From: an uncultured Clostridia bacterium
GTDB taxonomy: Bacteria; Bacillota; Clostridia; Monoglobales; Monoglobaceae
Assembly: GCA_934463175.1 (NCBI GenBank)
Contig: CAKSIW010000016.1
Location: 1-37,381 of the forward strand
DNA length: 37,381 nucleotides
Reading direction: 5' to 3'
Numbering within the stretch: the first letter of the stretch is position 1; each line of letters opens with the position of its first letter. Position numbers and translations under genes: made by a program. Under the pieces are notes generated by a model that was not told the origin of the DNA, did no database searches, and saw only the letters and a program-made list of their open reading frames with translations. This document shows positions 1 through 8,124 of the stretch, piece by piece.

Positions 1-150
1 GGCTGCTCCTCTTTCCCCAAAAGCGTCGGCAACGCCTCCGCTTTTTGGGAGCCCTACTCGCGCTGCTCGTAAAATTCTGTGTTTGAGCAAATTAATCCAA
101 CCGAGACGAATGACGGCGCGCAGGGGGTTTGGGGGCGATGCCCCCATAAA
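1..150 (+). repeat. Dispersed intergenic repeat, left copy (cut by the window edge)
   Basis: This segment is nearly identical to the reverse complement of 7431-7568. Shared blocks include the end with GGCTGCTCCTCTTTCCC, the ACGAGCAGCGCGAGTAGGGC block (read on the opposite strand), and the stretch ending in a GGGGG-cgatg-CCCCC hairpin and an A-run. The left end continues beyond the window, so the full length is unknown. It lies downstream of the stop codon of the MmeI-like gene, which reads toward it. Its many stops and low-complexity translation argue against coding capacity. Confidence 0.85.
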
Positions 151-281
151 AAAAGAGGTTTGGAAACAACGTTTCCATAAAAAAAAGGTGTGGGGGAATC
201 CCCCCACAAAAGAGGTGAGGGGAACAACCGTTCCCCCCCAAAAAGTTTTTTTAAAAGAAGGTTAGGGAACTCTGTTTCCTA
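131..281 (+). repeat. Series of five small hairpins with variable arms
   Basis: Five consecutive short inverted repeats sit at 131-145, 161-177, 190-208, 219-238 and 263-281. Most are separated by A-rich linkers of the form A(n)GAGGT. The arms differ (GGGGG/CCCCC, GGAAAC/GTTTCC, TGGGGG/CCCCCA, GGGAAC/GTTCCC, AGGGAAC/GTTTCCT) yet each pairs with its partner. The last hairpin overlaps the stop codon of the neighbouring minus-strand gene. A hairpin of the same design (GGGGAC-agc-GTCCCC) ends the repeat at 8098-8113. Confidence 0.8.
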
Positions 282-3041
282 TAAAGTCAGTTCCCGATAC
301 ATTTTCATCAATTCTGCAACGCATTGACTTTCCGTCATTGTTTTCACGTCAAATCCATATGCCTGCATCACTGCGCGGTCGTTCGCCTGATGTGCTTTTC
401 TAAGCTCAGACGGCATTGTCAGCTCGTCATAAAGGTCTGCAAGACTGCTTTCGGGATAAAGCGCACGTGCGTCAAGAATTGCCTGTGCTGTCTGCTCAAT
501 CTTTGTTTTCTGCTCCGCTGTCGGACTGCACCACGGGAAATTATTGTAGACATTATTAACAGTATAACTATAATCACTCTTCAGTCTGCAACAAACCACA
601 CGCGTCCATGCCATATGCACATTTGACTCTAATACTCCAAAATGATATAAAGAACCGTTTGGCATAATGCGGACTTTATCACTGCATAATACACCGCTGT
701 TCATATATCCCATCGGAATATATCGTCTGCGTTCTGATGATACTTGCGGAATAACAATATACGTGCTGTCAGGAATATTTTCAACGTGAAATCTTGTCGG
801 CTTATCCGCTAACTTTACTGTTCCCGCGCTTGTGCTTGACAATCTGAAATTTCTGACAGCCTCCACTCTTTTCATGCATTCAGGCATTTTTCGTAATTCA
901 TTAGGCGGACAATTTCCCAACCATAGGCAATAACGCGGCTTTCTGTTTATAAACTCCTGCGCTCCGTACCAAGGCATAAACCATTTTTCGGATAAAGGCT
1001 CTTTTTTGATGAACTCCTTCATTTCATCTTCCGTGAAAAGATAATTTCCGCCGTCGATAGGCTTGTTTCCAATTTTTATTTCAGGTACTTCACAAATTGG
1101 CTTGTTTCTGCTCCCGACAAACACATTGTCCGCGTCAATCAGATAGCCGTTTATATTCTTTGCAATCTGCGCCCTGTCGGACGAATAAATAATTTTATCT
1201 TTGCTGTTCTCAGCGGTGCTGAAACCGATAATTACGCAATGTACTTGCGCCTTAATGCTTGCTTCGCTGTCCCACCTGAACGTTCTGTGCGCAAAATCTA
1301 TATGTATTTCGTTTTCAAAAAGCGGTTTCCACAAATTCGCCACACACTCGCCCTGAGATACAGAGTTAGTTGATACAAGCGCGGAACGAATACTAGTATT
1401 TTGCATAAAATCTGCCGCCTCTTTATACCAACCGCATACAAAATCAAGATTTCCTGCATTTTTCCAGCCTGCAAAAACAGACAGCAAATCGTCCTTCTGT
1501 TCCTTGCTCATAAGCCGTGCGCCAAGAAACGGCGGATTCCCCATAATATAATTCAATTTGTGCTTCGGCACAACCTCTTCCCATTCAATTTTGAGTGCAT
1601 TGCCCTCTGTGATATTCGCATAGGATTTCAGCGGAAGAAAATCAAGACTTGTATGCACAATATCCTCCGTCTCCTTCATCATCTGCGATTCCGCAATCCA
1701 CAGCGCGGTCTTTGCAACCGTCACCGCAAAATCATTAATTTCAATTCCGAAAAAGCTCCCGATTGACACCTTAATCACATCTCCGAAATCAAGCGAAATC
1801 TGTCCGTGCATAAGCTCGCGCAGAGCCTCATTTTCAAGTCTTCTCAGCGACATATACGTTTCCGTCAAAAAGTTTCCGCTGCCGCATGCAGGGTCAAGAA
1901 ATGTCAGATTTGCAAGCTTGTCACGAAACGCATTCAGCCTTTTCTCTCTTGTCCTCTCCGCCCCGATTTCCTTAATCTCTTCAAGCTCGCCTCTCAGCTC
2001 ATTCAGAAACAGGGGGTCAATCACCTTATGTATGTTTTCAATTGACGTATAATGCATACCGCCCGAACGTCTTGTTTCGGGGTTCAGCGTGCTTTCAAAA
2101 ACCGCACCGAATATGGTCGGCGAAATTCCGCTCCAGTCAAAATCCTCACTTGCCTTTCTCAGAAGTAAATCCTTCAGCTCCTCCGTGAACGGCGGAATCT
2201 CAATGCTCTCGTCTGCAAACAGACCTCCGTTCACATACGGAAACGCTGCAAGTCTCGGGTTATCGTCTGCGAGATATTTGTCGCGTTCCTCCTCCCTTGT
2301 ATCAAGGATTTTGAACAGCTCCGCCAAAGCCCTGCGCATTCCGTTCACGGGAACGTCCTTCAGATAGTCATGAAAGCAGGAATGACTTCCGAAAATTCCT
2401 GCGTCCTCGGCATACATGCAGAACACCAAGCGGACACACAGCGCATTCAGACTTTTCAGCGAATCCTCATCGGGGTCTTTATACTGCACAAAAAGTCCGT
2501 CATACAGCCGTCCGACAATATCCCCTGCCTGCACGGATATTTCCGTTTCGCGTTTCAGAAGCTCACTTTCGGTGTCGGCAAGAAAGCTCAGACGGTAGTA
2601 TTCCTTCGGCAGATCTTCCAAAAGAATGGATTCAGGCTCGCCTGTCGGGTTTTCCATATCATAAATCAGAAATTCGGTGAAGTTTGACACCACAATGAAA
2701 CGGGGGTGCTTTGATAAGGGCAGCTCCGTCACATATCTTTTTGCCTGCTGAAACGGTGACAGCAGCGTTCCGTCCGACTGCTTTATGGGTTTTCGCAAAT
2801 CCTTGCCCCTGCTTTTTTGTTCAATCAGCACGCGTGAGGGCGAAATATAGCCGTCAATGAAGCTTGTGTGGTCAAGCATGACCTTGTCCTCAAAGCTGAT
2901 GAGCTTCTCGGGGTGTTCCGCGCCCAGAACATCGCGCAGCAATGACAGCCAGAACGGCTGGCTCTCGCCCTTTTCATACCCTCTTCCCGACCAATATTCC
3001 GCAAATTCCCGTGCGGCTGTTTTTTGTTTTGTTCCGTTCAT
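279..3041 (-). CDS. MmeI-like type IIL restriction-modification enzyme (fused nuclease and DNA adenine methyltransferase)
   Basis: This 920-aa protein has the layout of the MmeI family, in which one polypeptide both cuts and methylates DNA at its site. The N-terminal region carries a PD-(D/E)XK-type signature with D63 and E74-Q-K76. A helical spacer follows. The amino-methyltransferase domain has the SAM motif DPACGSGNF at 383-391 and the catalytic NPPF at 502-505, and the remaining ~350 residues fit a target-recognition and C-terminal region. The start ATG has an AAGGAG site 7 bp upstream and lies 19 bp after rlmD, so it is probably translated from the same transcript. It is the last gene before a dispersed repeat. 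Family assignment is strong, while target specificity and activity cannot be read from the sequence. It looks full length. Confidence 0.88.
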   Translation of the reverse strand: MNGTKQKTAAREFAEYWSGRGYEKGESQPFWLSLLRDVLGAEHPEKLISFEDKVMLDHTSFIDGYISPSRVLIEQKSRGKDLRKPIKQSDGTLLSPFQQAKRYVTELPLSKHPRFIVVSNFTEFLIYDMENPTGEPESILLEDLPKEYYRLSFLADTESELLKRETEISVQAGDIVGRLYDGLFVQYKDPDEDSLKSLNALCVRLVFCMYAEDAGIFGSHSCFHDYLKDVPVNGMRRALAELFKILDTREEERDKYLADDNPRLAAFPYVNGGLFADESIEIPPFTEELKDLLLRKASEDFDWSGISPTIFGAVFESTLNPETRRSGGMHYTSIENIHKVIDPLFLNELRGELEEIKEIGAERTREKRLNAFRDKLANLTFLDPACGSGNFLTETYMSLRRLENEALRELMHGQISLDFGDVIKVSIGSFFGIEINDFAVTVAKTALWIAESQMMKETEDIVHTSLDFLPLKSYANITEGNALKIEWEEVVPKHKLNYIMGNPPFLGARLMSKEQKDDLLSVFAGWKNAGNLDFVCGWYKEAADFMQNTSIRSALVSTNSVSQGECVANLWKPLFENEIHIDFAHRTFRWDSEASIKAQVHCVIIGFSTAENSKDKIIYSSDRAQIAKNINGYLIDADNVFVGSRNKPICEVPEIKIGNKPIDGGNYLFTEDEMKEFIKKEPLSEKWFMPWYGAQEFINRKPRYCLWLGNCPPNELRKMPECMKRVEAVRNFRLSSTSAGTVKLADKPTRFHVENIPDSTYIVIPQVSSERRRYIPMGYMNSGVLCSDKVRIMPNGSLYHFGVLESNVHMAWTRVVCCRLKSDYSYTVNNVYNNFPWCSPTAEQKTKIEQTAQAILDARALYPESSLADLYDELTMPSELRKAHQANDRAVMQAYGFDVKTMTESQCVAELMKMYRELTL

Positions 3042-3060
3042 GCTTTTTCTCCTTATTCCG

Positions 3061-4392
3061 TCATTTGTTTTTCTTCAAAAGCGCAACAGTTTCAACATGT
3101 GCCGTTCTCGGAAAGAGGTCAACGGGCTGAACTCTTTCGGTGCGGTAGCCGAGTGTGCCGAGAATCTTGAGATCCCGCGCAAGAGTTGACGGCTTGCACG
3201 AAATATATACGATTTTCCCTGCTCCGGCTGCCGCCGCGGTTTCAAGAAGCGACTGAGCACAGCCCTTGCGCGGAGGGTCAAGAATAATCACATCGGGTTT
3301 GTCCTTCCTCAAAAGTTTCGGTGCGATTTCCTCCGCCGCGCCGCAGTGATATTCCGCGTTCTCAATTCCGTTCAGCCTTGCATTTTCACGCGCATTTTCA
3401 ACCGCCTGTCCGACAATCTCAATTCCGACAAGCTTTTTTGCGCCCTCAGACAGATATTGCCCGATCGTTCCGATTCCGCAATATAAATCCCAGACAACCT
3501 CGCTCCCCGTCAGCGCGGCAAAGTCCGCCGCGATGTCATAGAGCCGTTCTGTCTGTTCGCGGTTGACCTGATAGAACGACTGCGGAGATAGGCGGAAACG
3601 GAATTTTCCGAGTCTGTCGGTCAGGTTATCATTTCCCCAAAGCGTTTTGAACTCCCTGCCCAGAACAACATTTGTTTTCCTTTCGTTTATGTTCTGCAAA
3701 ACACCGCAGAGGTTCGGAACATCGGCACGCAAACGCGAAACAAGCTCGTCCGGATGCGGCAGCTTTGCCGATTTTGTGACAATGCACACCATCATTCCGC
3801 TCTCACCGCTCCGCGTGTATATATGCCGAATCTCGCCGCGGTCTGTCTCCTCGCAATACGGCTCAATCCCGAAATCGTGCATCCAGCCGCGGACACAGCT
3901 GATGACCCTGCCGCACCTTGCGTCCTGAATCAAGCAGCTGTCCATGTCAATCACTCTGTGGCTGTGACGGGCAAACATTCCGATTCCGTCTGCCGAAACG
4001 GGCAGCTGTGCCTTGTTGCGGTAGTGACTGATATTTCTGCTCCCGACGCACGGCGGCACATCAATATTAAGACCGCCGATTTTCCTCAGACAGTCCTCAA
4101 CCTTTCGGCGTTTAAATTCAAGCTCGCCCTCATAGCTGACGTTTTGAAATGAGCAGCCGCCGCATTTATAAAAATGCACGCACTCCGACTTAATCCGCAG
4201 CTCTGACGGTCGAATCACCTCCAAAAGCTTGCCTGCGGCATGGTTTTTCATGACCTTAACAATCAGCACGCGGACTCTCTCGCCATACAGGGCATACGGC
4301 ACAAAAACCACAATTCCCTCCGCTCTGCCGACGCCGTCTCCCTCGTCGGTTGTTCCTGTTATATCAATTTCAAAAATATCATTTTTGTTCAT
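3061..4392 (-). CDS. rlmD: 23S rRNA (uracil-C5)-methyltransferase, RlmD/RumA family
   Basis: The 443-aa protein belongs to the TrmA/RlmD family that makes 5-methyluridine in RNA using SAM. It begins with a TRAM RNA-binding domain (about 1-60). An iron-sulfur cysteine set follows (C71, C77, C80 and C153), then the methyltransferase fold with DLYCGIG at 302-308, DPPRKG at 372-377 and the nucleophile C399 in the YISCKP motif. A longer frame opens further upstream, but ATG 4392 has GGAG at the right distance and gives the expected TRAM start. The gene then overlaps the end of queG by 14 bp, which suggests translational coupling. The exact target uridine (1939 or 747, or both) cannot be settled from sequence alone. 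Confidence 0.9.
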   Translation of the reverse strand: MNKNDIFEIDITGTTDEGDGVGRAEGIVVFVPYALYGERVRVLIVKVMKNHAAGKLLEVIRPSELRIKSECVHFYKCGGCSFQNVSYEGELEFKRRKVEDCLRKIGGLNIDVPPCVGSRNISHYRNKAQLPVSADGIGMFARHSHRVIDMDSCLIQDARCGRVISCVRGWMHDFGIEPYCEETDRGEIRHIYTRSGESGMMVCIVTKSAKLPHPDELVSRLRADVPNLCGVLQNINERKTNVVLGREFKTLWGNDNLTDRLGKFRFRLSPQSFYQVNREQTERLYDIAADFAALTGSEVVWDLYCGIGTIGQYLSEGAKKLVGIEIVGQAVENARENARLNGIENAEYHCGAAEEIAPKLLRKDKPDVIILDPPRKGCAQSLLETAAAAGAGKIVYISCKPSTLARDLKILGTLGYRTERVQPVDLFPRTAHVETVALLKKNK

Positions 4393-5161
4393 TGCATTTC
4401 TCCGCATTCTGAAAAATTTTAAGGTTGCGCGCAAGCACGCTCCGACCGCGCCATGCAAAGGCATATCCGCCCCAGCGGCGCATAAATTCACGGTTACTCA
4501 TGCCGTCGGGCATGACCTCTTCCAGCCGTGTTATCCGTCCGTTCAGGAACTCGGGCAAGGCGTTCTGCGTCAGTCCGCGGTTGTGCGGACAAACGGTCTG
4601 GCAGCGGTCGCACCCCCAGCACAGTCCGCTTTTCAGAATCAGCTGTTCCTCGTGCTCTGTCAGTTCTCCGCGCTTCTGTGAAATATGCGACACGCACTTT
4701 TCAACATCAAAGCTGCCGTCCGCGCCCAAAGCACCGCCTATACATTCCTCGATGCACCTGCCGCAGTTCATGCAGGTTTCCCGAAGCGGGCGGTCACGCT
4801 CAATCGGGAGCGTGTGCGTGACCTGACCTATAAAAAAATACGAGCCGTATTCACGGCAAATGAGCATTCCGTTTTTGCCGAAAAAGCCGAGTCCTGCCTC
4901 ATATGCCGCACGGCGGTCATTCAGCCTGCCGTTGTCAACATGGATTTCCGATTCACTGCCCTCGGCGCAAAGTGCGCTTTGAATCGGCTTAAGCCGTGTC
5001 CGCACAACGCTGTGATAGTCCGCACCGCGTGCATACATTGAGATGTTGCTGCCGCTGTCCTCTGCGTAATATGGAAAAAGTGCGACAAATGAGTTCTCGG
5101 AAAAACCGCATTTTTCAATTCCAAGGCTTTTGGCAAGCGACAGTATTTTTTGCTTCATCAT
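4379..5161 (-). CDS. queG: Epoxyqueuosine reductase-like iron-sulfur protein (QueG, short form)
   Basis: QueG catalyses the last step of queuosine synthesis, reducing epoxyqueuosine in tRNA wobble positions with a cobalamin and two [4Fe-4S] clusters. The protein (260 aa) shows both ferredoxin-like cysteine sets (C130/C133/C136/C140 and C181/C184/C187/C191-Pro). It also has the family segment around residues 84-100 (RAAYEAGLGFFGKNGM). It lacks the C-terminal HEAT-like tail of the roughly 380-aa enterobacterial enzyme, as many Firmicutes homologues do. Its ATG overlaps the recR stop in an ATGA arrangement. No other queuosine genes are in the window, so a QueG-like reductase of different specificity is possible. 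Confidence 0.82.
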   Translation of the reverse strand: MMKQKILSLAKSLGIEKCGFSENSFVALFPYYAEDSGSNISMYARGADYHSVVRTRLKPIQSALCAEGSESEIHVDNGRLNDRRAAYEAGLGFFGKNGMLICREYGSYFFIGQVTHTLPIERDRPLRETCMNCGRCIEECIGGALGADGSFDVEKCVSHISQKRGELTEHEEQLILKSGLCWGCDRCQTVCPHNRGLTQNALPEFLNGRITRLEEVMPDGMSNREFMRRWGGYAFAWRGRSVLARNLKIFQNAEKCNEQK

Positions 5162-5757
5162 AGCTCGATTCGTCCCTGAAGTGCGCGCGTGAGCGTGATT
5201 TCGTCGGCATATTCCAGTTCTCCGCCGACAGGCACGCCATGGGCAATTCTCGTCACCTTAACACCGAACGGCTTAATCAGCTTGGAGATATACATTGCAG
5301 TGGTCTCGCCCTCAAGATTCGGATTTGTTGCCATGATGACCTCTCGCACTCCGCCTGCGGCAATTCTCGCCATCAGCTCCTTGATTCTGATGTCATCGGG
5401 TCCGACCCCGTCCATCGGCGATATTGCGCCGTGAAGAACATGATATACTCCGCGAAATTCGTTGGTGCGTTCCATCTGCATGACGTCCTTCGGGCTTTCG
5501 GTGACGCATATTGTGCTGTGGTCGCGCACGGGGTTTGCGCAGATTGAACATTCCTCGCTGTCGGAAAGGTTCTGACAGGTTTTGCACCAGCAGATTTTCT
5601 GTTTTGCCTCAATGATTGCGGACGCAAAACGCTCCGCCTTTTCGCGCGGAAGATTCAGCACGTGATATGCGAGTCTCTGAGCGGTTTTGCTGCCGATTCC
5701 GGGCAGCTTGCGGAACTCGTCAATCAGGTTTTGCAGGGGTGAAACGTAATAATCCAT
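5158..5757 (-). CDS. recR: Recombination mediator protein RecR
   Basis: RecR forms a ring clamp that works with RecO (and RecF) to load RecA on single-stranded DNA at gaps. The 199-aa protein has the helix-hairpin-helix region (residues 8-40, LPGIGSKTAQRLAYH), a four-cysteine zinc finger (C58, C61, C70, C73) and a Toprim domain from about residue 80 (TESPKDV, then GVGPDDI). Length matches the family. AGGAG lies upstream of the ATG. It heads a tightly packed minus-strand group with queG and rlmD. The usual partners dnaX and ybaB are not next to it here. Confidence 0.96.
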   Translation of the reverse strand: MDYYVSPLQNLIDEFRKLPGIGSKTAQRLAYHVLNLPREKAERFASAIIEAKQKICWCKTCQNLSDSEECSICANPVRDHSTICVTESPKDVMQMERTNEFRGVYHVLHGAISPMDGVGPDDIRIKELMARIAAGGVREVIMATNPNLEGETTAMYISKLIKPFGVKVTRIAHGVPVGGELEYADEITLTRALQGRIEL

Positions 5758-5831
5758 CGCTATCTCCTTTTCTGTAACATGTAAAAAAACGCACCGACCG
5801 CAGTCTGCACGCTTTTTTATTCTCTGAAAAC

Positions 5832-5853
5832 CGCGGACGCGCTGTGCGCCGCG
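5832..5853 (-). terminator. Probable terminator of the stalk-domain gene
   Basis: A GC-rich stem (CGCGG/CCGCG with an inner CGC/GCG) lies directly after the stop codon. On the minus strand it is followed by TTTTC. The tail is short, so efficiency is uncertain. Confidence 0.5.
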
Positions 5854-5857
5854 AATA

Positions 5858-6304
5858 TTATTTTGTCAGTGTGACGGTGTTTGTTGCCTCATCATATCCG
5901 ACTTCATATTTTATTGCTTCCGCAAGAAATCTGAGCGGAATGTAGGTTCTGCCCTCTTCCTCATTGAGGAACGGCTCAACGTCCATATTGATTGTCTCGT
6001 CTGTGCCGTCCGCGCCCTTGAAGAAAAGAAGGTTGCTGCCGACCTGCATGACGAACACGTCGCCTGCCTCGTTTCTGCCGAGAACCAGCTTGTCCTCATC
6101 GTTCCATGTCACGTTATAGCCGAAATATTCAAGCGCAAAGCGAATCGGAACAAATGTTCTGTCGGCATGGGTGACAACGCTTCCCATTCCCTCGGCAATG
6201 ACTGCCGTTTCTCCGTTTATTATGATTGCCGAGCTGTCGGCGAAAACTGCCGCGGACGTCAGAAGCACTGCCGCCGCAATGAGACTGCAAATTATCTTTT
6301 TCAT
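5858..6304 (-). CDS. Secreted protein with a copper-amine-oxidase-type stalk domain
   Basis: This 148-aa product starts with a signal peptide (MKKIICSLIAAAVLL, likely cut after AVFA). One stalk module of the copper amine oxidase N-terminal type follows, recognisable by the paired RTFVPIRFALEYFGYNVTW and RTYIPLRFLAEAI segments. In Clostridia this domain is an extracellular, probably cell-surface, beta-rich module and has no oxidase activity. The start at 6304 is chosen because GGAG lies 9 bp upstream and the signal peptide begins there, rather than at an in-frame ATG 19 codons earlier that would fall on the promoter. It is transcribed alone from a strong divergent promoter. The partner or ligand is unknown. 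Confidence 0.8.
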   Translation of the reverse strand: MKKIICSLIAAAVLLTSAAVFADSSAIIINGETAVIAEGMGSVVTHADRTFVPIRFALEYFGYNVTWNDEDKLVLGRNEAGDVFVMQVGSNLLFFKGADGTDETINMDVEPFLNEEEGRTYIPLRFLAEAIKYEVGYDEATNTVTLTK

Positions 6305-6351
6305 ATATATTCTCCGTTCTGCCGCAAAAAATGCGGTCTTTATTTGTATAC

Positions 6352-6380
6352 AGTATATCATAAATATGCTTGATTTTCAA
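6352..6380 (-). promoter_or_regulatory. Sigma-A promoter of the stalk-domain gene
   Basis: On the minus strand TTGAAA (6375-6380) and TATACT (6352-6357) are separated by exactly 17 bp. They lie about 50 bp upstream of the start codon. Confidence 0.75.
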
Positions 6381-6398
6381 TAAAATTTTAATAAAATC

Positions 6399-6427
6399 TT
6401 GATTTTTGGAACAAAACAACATATAAT
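6399..6427 (+). promoter_or_regulatory. Sigma-A promoter of manA
   Basis: TTGATT (6399-6404) and TATAAT (6422-6427) are separated by 17 bp, 39 bp upstream of the manA start codon. The promoter is divergent from the one on the other strand. Confidence 0.75.
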
Positions 6428-6466
6428 TATGTTATAAATCAGTATATTTTCCGAAAGGTTGTGCAA

Positions 6467-7423
6467 ATGATGATGAAACCGATAAAAATGAAGCCGTGCT
6501 TCAAGCAGTATATCTGGGGCGGAGACAATATCCGCGCCGTCTACGGAAAGGACACTCCCGAGCCGCCCGTTGCGGAGAGCTGGGAGATTTCGGCTCACCC
6601 CGACGGTCTGAGTGTGGCTGACGGCGGCGAATGTGACGGAATGACAATTCCTCAGCTGTGTGAAAAGTTCGGGAAAGAGTTTTACGGCAGCAGCATGGAA
6701 GCGGACGAGCCTTTTCCGCTGCTGCTGAAGATTCTGGACGCGAACGACAGGCTTTCGGTTCAGGTTCACCCCGATGACGCATATGCAAAAGTGCATGAAA
6801 ACGGCGGCAAGGGAAAAACCGAGGCGTGGTATATTCTGCACGCGGAGGAGGGCGCAACGCTGATATACGGCTTTGCCGAGGATATAACAAGAGATGAGTT
6901 CCGCAAGGCAATTGAGGAGGGGCGGTGCGAGTCTGTTCTGAATCATGTTCCGTGCAGCGAGGGCGATGTGTTTTATATTCCTGCCGGAACGGTTCATGCG
7001 GTCGGCAAGGGGCTTATGATTGCGGAAATTCAGCAGTCGTCCAACACGACCTACCGTGTATATGACTATATGCGCCGTGACGCGCAGGGAAATCTCCGTG
7101 AACTGCACATTGAAAAAGCACTTGATGTGAGCCGCACCGAATCGTCAAGGGGCAGCGAGAAATGTGTCGGAACGGTTGAGAATGTCGGAAGCGGACGCGT
7201 GAAACACATAATCGCAAATGAGTTTTTCTGCTTTGATGAAATTGAAACGGACGGAAAGCTTGAAGCAGACACGAAAGGACGCTTGCATCTCGTGTTTGCC
7301 GCAGACGGTGATTTGTGTGTCGGCGGACTTAAACTGAAAAAGGGTGACAGTGCACTTATTCCTGCATGTGTGGGGAAATATGATATTGAAGGAAAAGGAA
7401 AGCTGCTGCTATACTACAAATAA
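6467..7423 (+). CDS. manA: Mannose-6-phosphate isomerase, class I
   Basis: ManA interconverts mannose 6-phosphate and fructose 6-phosphate in the cytoplasm, linking mannose use or GDP-mannose supply to glycolysis. The 318-aa protein has the cupin metal site of type I isomerases: H101 in SVQVHPDD, E119 in GKTEAWY and H177 in PAGTVHAVG. The conserved ESWEISAHPDG segment lies near residue 38. ATG 6467 is preferred over GTG 6461 because AAAGG lies 8 bp from the ATG but only 2 bp from the GTG. The gene is monocistronic, with a dispersed repeat abutting its stop codon. The short Bacillus-type length is normal for this class. Confidence 0.92.
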   Translation: MMMKPIKMKPCFKQYIWGGDNIRAVYGKDTPEPPVAESWEISAHPDGLSVADGGECDGMTIPQLCEKFGKEFYGSSMEADEPFPLLLKILDANDRLSVQVHPDDAYAKVHENGGKGKTEAWYILHAEEGATLIYGFAEDITRDEFRKAIEEGRCESVLNHVPCSEGDVFYIPAGTVHAVGKGLMIAEIQQSSNTTYRVYDYMRRDAQGNLRELHIEKALDVSRTESSRGSEKCVGTVENVGSGRVKHIIANEFFCFDEIETDGKLEADTKGRLHLVFAADGDLCVGGLKLKKGDSALIPACVGKYDIEGKGKLLLYYK

Positions 7424-7430
7424 AAATTTT

Positions 7431-7758
7431 TTTATGGGGGCATCGCCCCCACACCCCCTGCGCGCCGTCATTCGTCTCGGTTGGATTAATTTGCTCAAAC
7501 ACAGAATTTTACGAGCAGCGCGAGTAGGGCTCCCAAAAAGCTCCGCTTTTTGGGAAAGAGGAGCAGCCAAGCTCAAAGTGATGTCCGACCGACAAGGGAG
7601 GACTGAACATAATTGCTTGCGCTGCTCCGCCGCCGCACAGATTAAAGCCGAAATCATCGGCTTTGCTGTGCTGAACCGTGCGCACAATTAGGGAGAATAA
7701 AATGTGTGCGCACGGTTCACGGCGAAAATCCGTGTTTTTCGCAAAATCCAACTGCGAG
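7431..7758 (-). repeat. Dispersed structured repeat, copy A
   Basis: Read on the minus strand, it starts at about 7758 with GGATTTTGCGAA. A 13-bp-arm hairpin (7673-7716) and an AAAGCCGA/TCGGCTTT hairpin (7643-7663) follow. It then runs into the segment shared with the left window edge, closing with a GGGGG-cgatg-CCCCC hairpin and a run of A. Its end abuts the manA stop codon in antisense. It matches copy B at 7908-8115, with compensatory changes in both hairpins. Confidence 0.8.
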
Positions 7759-7765
7759 CCAAACA

Positions 7766-7894
7766 ACAAGGCGCGGAATAAAAGATATACTTTGCGGATT
7801 GACCGCAAAAAGCTCAAAACCCGATGCTTTTCAAAAATTTATCTGAAAGCTTAACGGGTTGTCCTCAGAAAAAATCATAAAATCCGCGCCTTGT
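7766..7894. repeat. 12-bp perfect inverted repeat between copies A and B
   Basis: ACAAGGCGCGGA (7766-7777) and TCCGCGCCTTGT (7883-7894) are perfectly complementary. Two smaller hairpins lie inside: TTTGCGG/CCGCAAA at 7791-7809, and AACCCG/CGGGTT around 7819-7858. The structure is the axis of the palindromic intergenic region. Confidence 0.75.
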
Positions 7895-7907
7895 TATTGG
7901 TTTTGAT

Positions 7908-8115
7908 GTCGGATTTTGCGAAGGGCATGGATTTTTGGCGTGAAACGCACGCACAAATTAATCGGTTTCATTACAATGTGCGTGCGTTTCAGTCCGACAA
8001 AACCGCTGACTGCGGTTTTAATTCGGACGGCGCCCAAAATCCCTTGTCCGAGCAAAGCAATTTCGACACAAAACCAATAATCGGCGCAAAAGGGGTATGG
8101 GGACAGCGTCCCCAA
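7908..8115 (+). repeat. Dispersed structured repeat, copy B (shorter form)
   Basis: It has the same order of parts as copy A: GGATTTTGCGAA, CGTGAA, a long hairpin (7942-7990), an AAAACCGC/GCGGTTTT hairpin (7999-8020), CGGCG, and a final GGGGAC-agc-GTCCCC hairpin with an A-run. It lacks the central segment of copy A. It ends 10 bp from the stop codon of the DUF421 gene, again antisense to it. The gene-free stretch 7424-8124 therefore holds only repeats. Confidence 0.78.
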
Positions 8116-8124
8116 AAAAAATAT

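Noticed and set aside
83..265. Open frame of 60 codons across the left repeat
   Set aside because: It is a translation of the hairpin series and dispersed repeat, has no ribosome site, and the same low-complexity peptide appears antisense in the copy at 7409-7687.
131..281. CRISPR-like array
   Set aside because: The unit is a variable hairpin with a partly constant linker rather than an identical repeat with unrelated spacers, and no cas genes are present.
6377..7108. Long antisense frame of 243 codons over manA
   Set aside because: It lies wholly within a clearly functional manA, has no family resemblance, and is produced by the codon bias of the true gene.
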